Assembly: GCA_964516605.1 (NCBI GenBank)
Contig: CAZFAA010000083.1
Coordinates: forward strand, 1-7,171
Source: GCA-2732805 sp964516605
GTDB taxonomy: Bacteria; Pseudomonadota; Gammaproteobacteria; Coxiellales; Coxiellaceae
Direction: 5' to 3'
Length of the DNA: 7,171 nt
Shown here in pieces: positions 1 through 6,244 of this stretch. Position numbers and translations under genes: made by a program. Numbering within the stretch: the stretch's first letter is position 1; each line of letters begins with the position of its first letter. Below the pieces are notes generated by a model. That model was not told the DNA's origin. It searched no databases and saw only the letters and a list, made by a program, of their open reading frames with translations.

Positions 1-783
1 AGAACCTTCGGAGCTTAAATGGTAACAACCATTCTTATAAAACTCAGTGCTGGCACAATCCAATCCAATATACACCTGCTCGCCCGGTATCAAACCTGCA
101 TCTTCAATCGCTTGCATAATTAAATCGAGTGCCGCTTCATTACTTTTCAGATTGGGTGCAAAACCACCCTCATCGCCCACAGCTGTCGAGGCACCTTGAT
201 CACTCAAACGTTGCTTTAATTTATGAAACACACAGGTACCAAATAACATGGCCTCAGAAAATGTAGCAGCGCGCGCCGGAATAATCATGAACTCTTGAAT
301 ATCTAAATTATTATTAGCGTGCACACCACCATTGATAATATTCATCATTGGAACCGGCAATTGATACGTTCCTGTATCGTTTAAATAACGGTACAGCGGC
401 AAGCCTTGATCCAACGCTGCGGTGTGCGCAACAGCTAGAGACACACCTAAAATAGCATTAGCACCTAATCGCGATTTCATGGGTGTGCCGTCTAATTGAA
501 TGAGCTTATGATCAATCTCTTCTTGCTCATCCGGCGACATTCCTTTGATATTATTCGCTATTTCTGTATTAATAAAATTTAACGCATTGAGCACACCTTT
601 GCCGTTGAAACGCTTGGGATCATTATCACGTAACTCAACCGCTTCACGACTGCCTGTTGACGCACCTGAAGGCACCATTGCTGTTCCCATGACACCATTA
701 TCCAATTCTACTTCCACAGCAACAGTTGGATTACCACGTGAATCAATAACCTCATAACCTGCTACTTTTTTTATGTTTGACAT
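1..783 (-). CDS. eno: Enolase (phosphopyruvate hydratase), N-terminal 261 residues, cut by window edge
   Basis: Converts 2-phosphoglycerate to phosphoenolpyruvate in cytosolic glycolysis; enolase is also a degradosome component in many gammaproteobacteria. The reading frame begins at an ATG complementary to bases 781-783 and stays open to base 1. It therefore covers about 60% of a usual ~430-residue enolase, and the C-terminal part of the barrel lies outside. Visible family landmarks: the N-terminal strand with IDSRGNPTV (13-21), the mobile loop SGASTG with Ser42, the active-site His in NGGVHANNN (His155), the catalytic Glu in VGDEGGFAPN (Glu205), and the first Mg ligand Asp in GLDCAST (Asp242). 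All key residues of this part are intact. The gene follows kdsA with only 9 bases between, and its TAGGAG ribosome site overlaps the kdsA stop, so it is co-transcribed with and probably translationally coupled to kdsA. Phosphoenolpyruvate made here is a KdsA substrate. Confidence 0.98.
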   Translation of the reverse strand, partial: MSNIKKVAGYEVIDSRGNPTVAVEVELDNGVMGTAMVPSGASTGSREAVELRDNDPKRFNGKGVLNALNFINTEIANNIKGMSPDEQEEIDHKLIQLDGTPMKSRLGANAILGVSLAVAHTAALDQGLPLYRYLNDTGTYQLPVPMMNIINGGVHANNNLDIQEFMIIPARAATFSEAMLFGTCVFHKLKQRLSDQGASTAVGDEGGFAPNLKSNEAALDLIMQAIEDAGLIPGEQVYIGLDCASTEFYKNGCYHLSSEGS

Positions 784-795
784 AATAAGCTCCTA
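784..795 (-). promoter_or_regulatory. eno ribosome binding site overlapping the kdsA stop codon
   Basis: On the minus strand the sequence reads TAGGAGCTTATT directly before the eno ATG. AGGAG is a strong Shine-Dalgarno core, and its first bases are part of the TAG stop of kdsA. This fixes the eno start and implies that ribosomes finishing kdsA can re-initiate on eno. Confidence 0.8.
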
Positions 796-1599
796 TTTCA
801 CTACGGCATCAATTGCTGTGAGTTTTATTAATAATGCTTCCATCTGATCAAGTGGCCACGAATTAGGGCCATCACTTAATGCACGATCAGGATCAGGATG
901 TGTTTCCATGAAAAGGCCTGCAATACCAACTGCTACCGCAGCGCGCGCTAATACCGGAATAAATTCACGTTGCCCGCCAGTTGCGTGACCCAAGCCACCT
1001 GGTAATTGCACAGAGTGCGTTGCATCAAACACAACAGGAACATCAAATCCTTTCATTACTTCCAAGGAGCGCATATCGGAAATTAAATTATTGTAACCAA
1101 AACAAACGCCCCGCTCACACGCCATAATCTGCTGGTTACCGACGGCCTGCGCTTTTTCAATCACACTGCGCATATCCCATGGCGCTAAAAACTGACCTTT
1201 TTTAATATTAACCGGTTTATTGAAGCGCGCTACTTTTTGAATAAAATTCGTTTGGCGGCATAAAAAAGCTGGTGTTTGTAACACATCAACAATGGAAGCG
1301 ACTTCATCTAGCGGTGTGTCTTCATGCACGTCAGTGACTACAGGAATGTTAAAAGTTTGTTTTACTTTATTTAAAATTTCCAACCCCACACTGATACCCG
1401 GGCCACGGTAACTCGTATGAGACGAGCGATTCGCTTTATCAAATGAAGCTTTAAACACATATGGAATTTTCAAGCGTGTGGTAATTTCAACCATTTTTTC
1501 AGCGACCTGCATGACTAATTGTTCACTTTCAATAACACAAGGCCCTGCCATTAAAAAAAATGGCGCATCATTTGCAACAGTAAATCCCAATATATTCAT
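793..1599 (-). CDS. kdsA: 3-deoxy-D-manno-octulosonate 8-phosphate synthase, metal-dependent type
   Basis: Condenses phosphoenolpyruvate with D-arabinose 5-phosphate to Kdo-8-phosphate, the committed step to the Kdo of the LPS inner core; so the organism has Gram-negative LPS. The 268-residue protein is a single TIM-barrel domain and appears complete (E. coli KdsA is 284). The substrate motif KASFDKANRSS spans 50-60; PAFLCRQTN and NIKKGQFLAPWD follow at 110-118 and 131-142. The metal ligands of the class II (Aquifex-type) enzyme are all present: Cys21 in AGPCVIES, His195 in DATHSVQLPGG, Glu232 in METHPDP and Asp243 in LSDGPN. The E. coli metal-free class has Asn in place of this Cys and lacks the QLPGG motif. 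The ATG at 1597-1599 immediately follows the pyrG TAA, with an AGAGGT ribosome site inside the end of pyrG. It could be confused with DAHP synthase, but ANRSS and overall similarity favour KdsA. Confidence 0.96.
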   Translation of the reverse strand: MNILGFTVANDAPFFLMAGPCVIESEQLVMQVAEKMVEITTRLKIPYVFKASFDKANRSSHTSYRGPGISVGLEILNKVKQTFNIPVVTDVHEDTPLDEVASIVDVLQTPAFLCRQTNFIQKVARFNKPVNIKKGQFLAPWDMRSVIEKAQAVGNQQIMACERGVCFGYNNLISDMRSLEVMKGFDVPVVFDATHSVQLPGGLGHATGGQREFIPVLARAAVAVGIAGLFMETHPDPDRALSDGPNSWPLDQMEALLIKLTAIDAVVK

Positions 1600-3255
1600 T
1601 TAAACCTCTTTTAATGACTCAGTATCAACGCATTTTTTTTCTGCCCCCAAGGCAGCACGAATAAATCCGGTAAACAAAGGATGTCCATCACGCGGATTCG
1701 ACGTAAACTCTGGGTGAAATTGACAACCTATAAACCAACGATGATCAGGCAACTCAATCATTTCAACTAATTTACCATCAATAGATTTTCCAGATACAAC
1801 CAAGCCTTTTTGTTGCAATAATTCAATGAGCTCATTATTGACTTCATAACGATGTCGATGGCGCTCTGTAATTTCAGGCGTTTGATACAACTGTTCTGCC
1901 ATAGTTCCTGCAGCCAATATACACTTTTGACCGCCAAGACGCATCGTACCACCCAAATTACTGTCGGCACTGCGCTGCTCAATTTGTCCTGTTGCAGTAC
2001 GCCATTCACTCACCAAGCCTACAACAGGATAAGGTGTATCCGGCGCAAACTCCGTACTGTTAGCAGACTCCAAACCAACTTGATTGCGTGCGTATTCAAT
2101 CACCGCAAGCTGCATACCCAAACAAATACCTAGGTAAGGCACATTATGCTCACGCGCAAATTGTATGGCTTTTATCTTTCCTTCGACACCGCGATGACCA
2201 AATCCACCTGGCACCAAAATCGCATCCACAACCTTTAATGCCTCCACACCGTCATTTTCGAGTTTTTCTGAATCGATATATACAATTTCAACTTTAGAAT
2301 CAGTTTGGATACCTGCGTGAATCAGCGCTTCATTCAGTGACTTATAACTGTCTGCGTAATCAACATACTTACCCACCATGCCAATTTTTACATAATGCTT
2401 AGGATGCATATGCCGACGCACCACTTCCTGCCAATCGCTTAAATCAGCTTGCGCATCCGGAAAATGTAATTTTTCAGTAACACGCTCTCCCAATCCTTGC
2501 GTCGTTAATAACATTGGAATTTCATATATCGATGCCACATCAGGCAATGAAATGACATCTAACATCGCCACATTAGTAAACAAAGCAATTTTAGCTCGCT
2601 CTGCCTCAGGTAACTGCTTCAGAGAACGGCATACTAAAATATCCGGCTGAATACCGATGGAACGCAACTCTTTTACAGAATGTTGTGTTGGTTTGGTTTT
2701 AATTTCATGCGATGCTGCAATATACGGAACAAGTGTTAAATGAATAAACAGCGTATATTGCGCGCCTAACTCAATACGCATTTGACGAATTGCCTCTAAG
2801 AAAGGTTGCGACTCAATATCACCAACCGTACCACCAATCTCCACCAGAGCCACATCAGCACCCTTAGCTCCTTCATGAATTTTATGTTTAATTTCATCAG
2901 TAATATGGGGGATGACTTGTACCGTACCACCAATATAATCACCACGACGCTCTTTTTGAATCACATCGGCGTAGACTCGACCTGTGGTGAAATTATTTTT
3001 ACGACTCATTTTAGTGCGTACAAAACGCTCATAATGCCCTAAGTCCAAGTCCGTCTCAGCGCCATCTTCTGTAACAAACACCTCACCATGCTGAAATGGA
3101 CTCATGGTGCCCGGATCAACATTGATGTAAGGATCAAGCTTAAGTAGCGTAACTTTAAGGCCTTGCGCTTTTAAAATAGCACCTAATGATGCTGAGGTTA
3201 TACCCTTACCAAGTGAGGAAACAACCCCACCTGTAATGAATATATAATGGATCAT
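1600..3255 (-). CDS. pyrG: CTP synthase (glutamine-hydrolysing)
   Basis: Makes CTP from UTP, ATP and glutamine, the last step of pyrimidine nucleotide synthesis, in the cytosol as a tetramer or filament. The 551-residue product (E. coli 545) has the N-terminal synthetase domain with P-loop GGVVSSLGKG (9-18), KLDPYINVDPGTMSP (39-53), HGEVFVTEDGAETDLDLGHYERF and the EIGGTVGDIES segment (139-149). The C-terminal class I glutaminase domain carries GICLGMQ with nucleophile Cys378 and the QFHPEF triad His514/Glu516. All catalytic residues are intact. I chose the ATG at 3253-3255 because MIHYIFITGG lines up with the E. coli N terminus and GGGAG lies 5 bases upstream. An in-frame ATG 18 bases earlier (3271-3273) has no ribosome site and sits in a hairpin loop. 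First gene of the pyrG-kdsA-eno operon. The leader suggests CTP-responsive control (see hairpin entry). Confidence 0.98.
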   Translation of the reverse strand: MIHYIFITGGVVSSLGKGITSASLGAILKAQGLKVTLLKLDPYINVDPGTMSPFQHGEVFVTEDGAETDLDLGHYERFVRTKMSRKNNFTTGRVYADVIQKERRGDYIGGTVQVIPHITDEIKHKIHEGAKGADVALVEIGGTVGDIESQPFLEAIRQMRIELGAQYTLFIHLTLVPYIAASHEIKTKPTQHSVKELRSIGIQPDILVCRSLKQLPEAERAKIALFTNVAMLDVISLPDVASIYEIPMLLTTQGLGERVTEKLHFPDAQADLSDWQEVVRRHMHPKHYVKIGMVGKYVDYADSYKSLNEALIHAGIQTDSKVEIVYIDSEKLENDGVEALKVVDAILVPGGFGHRGVEGKIKAIQFAREHNVPYLGICLGMQLAVIEYARNQVGLESANSTEFAPDTPYPVVGLVSEWRTATGQIEQRSADSNLGGTMRLGGQKCILAAGTMAEQLYQTPEITERHRHRYEVNNELIELLQQKGLVVSGKSIDGKLVEMIELPDHRWFIGCQFHPEFTSNPRDGHPLFTGFIRAALGAEKKCVDTESLKEV

Positions 3256-3260
3256 GGGAA

Positions 3261-3265
3261 CTCCC
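3261..3265 (-). promoter_or_regulatory. pyrG Shine-Dalgarno GGGAG, partly inside a hairpin arm
   Basis: On the minus strand GGGAG lies 5 bases before the ATG at 3253-3255, which decides the pyrG start. Its three G residues (3263-3265) are also the end of the 3' arm of the leader hairpin at 3263-3284, so pairing there would hide the site from the ribosome. Confidence 0.65.
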
Positions 3266-3284
3266 GTTTTCATATAAAAACGGG
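3263..3284 (-). promoter_or_regulatory. Perfect leader hairpin of pyrG sequestering the ribosome site; possible CTP-sensing start switch
   Basis: Minus strand: arm CCCGTTTT (3284-3277), loop TATATG (3276-3271), arm AAAACGGG (3270-3263). The 8 pairs are perfect, and the 3' arm includes the G residues of the GGGAG ribosome site. The 5' arm begins 6 bases downstream of a TATACT -10 box, inside a T-C-C-C-G tract, so it coincides with the predicted transcript 5' end. Starts at C3284 or C3283 would give RNA able to form the full stem. A start at G3281 would lose the three C residues, leaving only GUUUU/AAAAC and freeing the site. This matches the known pyrC/pyrD mechanism of enteric bacteria; its operation here is inference. 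It is not a terminator: no T-run follows and the coding start is inside or just after it. Confidence 0.6.
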
Positions 3285-3376
3285 ATTAAAGTATAGAGTA
3301 ACCATTCTTCAATAGCTACTGTTTTTGCAATAGTTTAGCGCTTATCTTTGTGTATTGCGTTAATTTGATCTGCTCA
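3285..3376. other. Gap between MFS gene and pyrG, no terminator seen
   Basis: The minus-strand sequence after the transporter stop is AT-rich and contains the candidate pyrG promoter. I find no GC-rich stem followed by a T-run. The only repeats are weak, such as GCAATA...TATTGC with a loop of about 24 bases, so transcription from the transporter gene may read into pyrG. Confidence 0.45.
3290..3318 (-). promoter_or_regulatory. Candidate pyrG operon promoter
   Basis: On the minus strand TATACT (3295-3290) matches 5 of 6 consensus -10 bases. The hexamer 17 bases upstream is TAGCTA (3318-3313), a weak -35 with 3 of 6 matches. Predicted starts fall at 3284-3281 in the CCCG tract. An alternative pairing in the same stretch is TTGAAG (3312-3307) with TTTAAT (3290-3285), 16 bases apart, which would start inside the hairpin's 5' arm. 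I favour TATACT because it is the better -10 box. Confidence 0.42.
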
Positions 3377-4612
3377 CTACTTTTTATCATACCCTTTTCT
3401 GGTATCAAACTTATAACACCATGCAATAAAAATACTCATAATAGCTGCAATGGCGGTAGTAACCTGCAACATGAGGGGTTCATAAATATTTTCGCCAGAT
3501 GCCAATGTGAGGCCGTACCCCATCAGTGGCGTTAACACCACCCCAATTAAGCTAAAAAATATATTTAAAAAACCAACTGCCAATCCATAATGCTCTTCTG
3601 AAATAATTTCTTTGGTCATATCAAACGCCAACACTACAGCACCGGTAAAAAATCCCATAAAAAATAAGCCAATAATCTGCCCCTCAACACTGAATACAAA
3701 ATAATCCATCAATGTTAACAGCAGATACTCAAGCAACATACAGATCAACATTAAAATACGCCGCACCATATAACGTGACATCCAGCCAATGATAGGACTC
3801 CCCAGCATGAACCCAACCACAATAACACTATTTAAATAAACAGCGTTTATCGTATCCAGATCAAATTGACGTTTAAATAATTCAACACCCCACATATCAG
3901 CAAATGAAATAAAATACGCAATTCCAAAACCAATGTACACACCTAAACCCCACAAATATTTATTACCAAAAATTATTTTTAATTGCACTAATGCATGCAA
4001 TGCACTACGTCTTTTCTTGATACGCACTTCATGTGGGTCATCACGAACAAACAGTAACGATAAAAACGCTAAGATACAGAGCACAATGCCCATATACCCT
4101 ATTATCGATTTCCAATCAATTTGTTGGTAGGACAGTCGCGCGAATAAAATAGGGAACCCAACCTCAGTGAAGCCACTCATGGATTGCGTAATACCAATGA
4201 TAACTGGCAAGACTGCAACAGAAAACCAAGCACGTCCTAAATAGATCGCACCAATTAACGAAAAACTGCTTGCACCCCCCATCAGCATTCTACTTAAAAT
4301 TCCCATAGCAAATCCATGACTGAAGTATTGCATCATGCACGCCACCACAATAACTAATGTCGATACGAACATGAGTTTACGGCTATCATAGTGATCAAAC
4401 ATAATGCCTGCCGGGATTTGCATGATAATCCACGCATACAAAAAGGAGGCGGAATAAAAACCAATAGCTGACAAACCAACCTGAAATTCCTCTTTGAGCT
4501 GATGGACAATCAACTCAGGTATCACGAGTAACCCGTACGTGAGCATGTAAATTAATGTTGCCGTCAGCCAACATAAAATAGGAAAGTAAGATTTATGGAT
4601 TAACTTCGACAC
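3377..4612 (-). CDS. MFS transporter, 12 membrane helices, substrate unknown
   Basis: A 411-residue major facilitator protein of the inner membrane, expected to move a small solute by proton or sodium symport or exchange; the substrate cannot be read from the sequence. Twelve hydrophobic segments lie near residues 10-33, 47-67, 79-95, 102-125, 133-156, 168-188, 219-239, 255-277, 283-303, 310-330, 342-364 and 379-399. A basic cytoplasmic loop (197-212, with KKRR) sits between the two halves. The MFS motif A appears after helix 2 as GIMFDHYDSRKLM (69-81). The start is GTG (4612-4610), preceded by GAGGAA 5 bases upstream and an in-frame TGA, which rules out a longer protein. The overall look resembles the single-component carriers abundant in Legionella and Coxiella (the Pht-like group), but that is from memory. 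It is divergent from the M20 peptidase gene, so a peptide or amino-acid role is possible. Confidence 0.88.
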   Translation of the reverse strand: MSKLIHKSYFPILCWLTATLIYMLTYGLLVIPELIVHQLKEEFQVGLSAIGFYSASFLYAWIIMQIPAGIMFDHYDSRKLMFVSTLVIVVACMMQYFSHGFAMGILSRMLMGGASSFSLIGAIYLGRAWFSVAVLPVIIGITQSMSGFTEVGFPILFARLSYQQIDWKSIIGYMGIVLCILAFLSLLFVRDDPHEVRIKKRRSALHALVQLKIIFGNKYLWGLGVYIGFGIAYFISFADMWGVELFKRQFDLDTINAVYLNSVIVVGFMLGSPIIGWMSRYMVRRILMLICMLLEYLLLTLMDYFVFSVEGQIIGLFFMGFFTGAVVLAFDMTKEIISEEHYGLAVGFLNIFFSLIGVVLTPLMGYGLTLASGENIYEPLMLQVTTAIAAIMSIFIAWCYKFDTRKGYDKK

Positions 4613-4617
4613 GGTGT

Positions 4618-4623
4618 TTCCTC
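4618..4623 (-). promoter_or_regulatory. Ribosome binding site for the MFS gene
   Basis: Minus-strand GAGGAA lies 5 bases before the GTG at 4612-4610. It supports the GTG as the true start; the frame is closed upstream by TGA, and no in-frame ATG lies between. Confidence 0.7.
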
Positions 4624-4643
4624 AATTGAATAAACCAAGACCC

Positions 4644-4649
4644 AGTATA
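4644..4649 (-). promoter_or_regulatory. Possible -10 element for the MFS gene
   Basis: Minus-strand TATACT, about 32 bases upstream of the GTG start. No good -35 hexamer lies 16-18 bases away, so the promoter would be weak or activator-dependent. Confidence 0.3.
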
Positions 4650-4735
4650 CCTGATGTGTTTATTGTTCTGCACCTCAATGCTAACGCACTCCCCGCCTGC
4701 ACTCTGGAGCGTGGAAACCTCATCATGCTTTTGAG
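4650..4735. other. Central part of the divergent intergenic region
   Basis: Non-coding, and richer in G+C than the flanks. It holds an imperfect inverted repeat, CGCACTCC (4685-4692) against GGAGCGTG (4706-4713), with one mismatch, one G-T pair and a 13-base loop. It lies outside both predicted transcripts, so if real it would act as DNA (a protein site) rather than RNA. No open reading frame of note. Confidence 0.3.
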
Positions 4736-4768
4736 CCACTTCACGATGCTATTGGCATCTTGAAGTGG
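4736..4768. repeat. 33-base inverted repeat over the peptidase promoter, candidate operator
   Basis: Outer arms CCACTTCA (4736-4743) and TGAAGTGG (4761-4768) are perfect reverse complements. Inside them GATGC (4745-4749) pairs with GCATC (4755-4759) around the 5-base centre TATTG, with a single C/T mismatch between the two blocks. Thirteen of 14 arm positions match. The right half contains the -35 box TTGGCA and part of the spacer of the M20 gene promoter, so a bound protein would compete with RNA polymerase. No T-run follows on either strand, so it is not a typical terminator. The repeat is certain; the operator role is inference. Confidence 0.6.
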
Positions 4769-4780
4769 AATTGGTATAAA
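4752..4780 (+). promoter_or_regulatory. Strong promoter of the M20 peptidase gene
   Basis: TTGGCA (4752-4757) and TATAAA (4775-4780) are separated by exactly 17 bases, and TGG before the -10 box makes an extended -10. The -10 box is centred in a short palindrome, GGTATAAAATACC (4773-4785). The predicted start is near 4786-4792, giving a leader of about 25-31 bases. The promoter lies inside the upstream extension of the open frame, which argues against any peptidase start before about 4800. Confidence 0.75.
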
Positions 4781-4803
4781 ATACCTTTTTTAAAATTCAC
4801 GAT

Positions 4804-4807
4804 GAGG
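4804..4807 (+). promoter_or_regulatory. Ribosome binding site fixing the peptidase start
   Basis: GAGG lies 9 bases before the ATG at 4817. The earlier in-frame ATG at 4802 overlaps this site and has no Shine-Dalgarno of its own. Confidence 0.6.
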
Positions 4808-4816
4808 CCTCCTTAT

Positions 4817-6244
4817 ATGTCATCGATTTCATCCCTGCTCGAAAAATCTTTTTCAGATATCAGCTCGAAATGGGATGATGACATCATTCCCACACTGGAA
4901 GATTTTATTCGCATCCCAAATCAATCACCGATGTTCGATGCCAATTGGAAACAACATGGGCACATGGATCACGCCCTGCAACTCATGATTGCTTGGTGTA
5001 AAAAGCAAAATATTAACGGCATGACTGTGCAGGCTATTGAAGATGAAGGGTATACGCCTCTACTGTACCTTGAAATACCCGGCGCAATCGATGAAACCAT
5101 TCTGATGTATGGGCATATGGATAAACAACCGGCCATGACAGGATGGGATGCAAACAAAGGACCATGGAATCCAGTAATTGAAGACGGCAAATTATATGGC
5201 CGTGGTGGCGCTGATGATGGTTATGCTCTCTTTGCCTCAATCGCTGCCATTCAACTCTTGCAACATCATCATATACCACATGCGCGCATCGTGATTATTA
5301 TTGAAGCGAGCGAAGAAAGTGGTAGCAATGATTTACCCCATTATTTACAACAACTGCAGCATAAAATTGGCCAACCTAATTTTGTAATGTGCTTGGATTC
5401 CGGCTGTGGTAATTACGAACAATTGTGGAGCACGACATCATTGCGTGGCTTAATTGAAGGTACATTACATATTAACGTGCTCAAAGACGGCATCCATTCA
5501 GGAATGGGTAGTGGCGTAGTCCCTTCTGCATTTAATGTCTTACGGCAATTACTCAATCGAATTGAAGATCCAGTGACACACGCTATACTGCTTGATGCAT
5601 TAAACACAAAAATTCCAGCAGAGCGCACTCGACAAGCGCAACACACAGCGCAATCATTAGGTCACACTATCCTGTCGCACTACACGTTTGCTGAACACAC
5701 ACAACCTATTACAGCTGATTTAACAGAATTGCTACTCAATCGGACCTGGCGCGCTGCTTTATCTATTGTAGGGCAAGACGGTTTACCGCCTACTGAAAAA
5801 GGCGGTAATGTAACGATTCCATCTTTGAGCACCAAGCTATCGGTTCGCATTCCTCCTAATATTGATGCTGATACAGCTGTAACTGCCTTAAAACATGCAC
5901 TCGAAGTCAACCCACCCTACGGCGCCAGCATATGCTTTACTCCAGGGCATTGCGCATCAGGATGGGATGCACCACCGCTTGCCGCCTGGCTTGAAAGAGC
6001 CAATCACAATGCGTCGATGTTATTTTACAAAAAGCCATGTGCCTATATTGGCGAAGGTGGTAGCATTCCTTTTATGGGTATGCTCGGTGCCTTGTATCCA
6101 AAAGCACAATTTTTAATTTCAGGTGTTTTAGGGCCAAAGTCCAATGCACACGGCCCGAATGAATTTTTACATATCGAGATGGCAAAGCGTTTAACGGGCT
6201 GTATTGCTTCGGTGATTGCAGAACACGCGCAACAAAGAAACTGA
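4817..6244 (+). CDS. M20 family dinuclear metallopeptidase (CNDP-like dipeptidase)
   Basis: Probable cytosolic dipeptidase or related amidohydrolase of the M20 carnosinase/CPG2 group; exact substrate unknown. With the ATG at 4817 it has 475 residues, the usual size of the CNDP group. Metal and catalytic residues are all visible: His100 and Asp102 in YGHMDKQP, bridging Asp133 in GGADDGYA, catalytic Glu166 and ligand Glu167 in EASEESGS, Asp194 in CLDSG, and His445 in AHGPNEF. His227 in GIHSGMGSG belongs to the inserted dimerisation domain (roughly 210-370). This spacing is nearly that of mammalian CNDP2. There is no signal peptide with this start. A longer form from a TTG at 4760 is possible on paper, but that codon lies within the promoter. 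The gene is divergent from an MFS transporter, hinting at coupled uptake and hydrolysis. Its last 54 bases overlap the oppositely directed ygfX-like gene. Confidence 0.92.
   Translation: MSSISSLLEKSFSDISSKWDDDIIPTLEDFIRIPNQSPMFDANWKQHGHMDHALQLMIAWCKKQNINGMTVQAIEDEGYTPLLYLEIPGAIDETILMYGHMDKQPAMTGWDANKGPWNPVIEDGKLYGRGGADDGYALFASIAAIQLLQHHHIPHARIVIIIEASEESGSNDLPHYLQQLQHKIGQPNFVMCLDSGCGNYEQLWSTTSLRGLIEGTLHINVLKDGIHSGMGSGVVPSAFNVLRQLLNRIEDPVTHAILLDALNTKIPAERTRQAQHTAQSLGHTILSHYTFAEHTQPITADLTELLLNRTWRAALSIVGQDGLPPTEKGGNVTIPSLSTKLSVRIPPNIDADTAVTALKHALEVNPPYGASICFTPGHCASGWDAPPLAAWLERANHNASMLFYKKPCAYIGEGGSIPFMGMLGALYPKAQFLISGVLGPKSNAHGPNEFLHIEMAKRLTGCIASVIAEHAQQRN

Noticed and set aside
545..757. Plus-strand open frame of 70 codons inside eno
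   Set aside because: Antisense shadow of a conserved enolase coding region, with no ribosome site or recognisable protein.
1767..3042. Several short open frames on both strands within pyrG
   Set aside because: All lie over intact, conserved CTP synthase sequence and show no family features.
3263..3284. Rho-independent terminator of the MFS gene
   Set aside because: The stem is perfect but no T-run follows its 3' arm on the minus strand, and the arm runs straight into the pyrG ribosome site and start.
3307..3365. GCAATA...TATTGC arms as a terminator downstream of the MFS gene
   Set aside because: Six-base AT-rich arms with a loop of about 24 bases are not convincing.
4736..4768. Terminator or small RNA end
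   Set aside because: No T-run directly after the stem on either strand, and no promoter upstream that would make a short RNA; it overlaps a promoter instead.
4773..4791. Short stem GGTAT/ATACC followed by six T
   Set aside because: A 5-bp stem with a 3-base loop is too weak for a terminator; it is better explained as the extended -10 promoter.
4760..4816. N-terminal extension of the M20 peptidase from a TTG at 4760
   Set aside because: The stretch contains the -10 box of an excellent promoter (4752-4780), has no ribosome site for the TTG, and the ATG at 4817 with GAGG gives the family length of 475.
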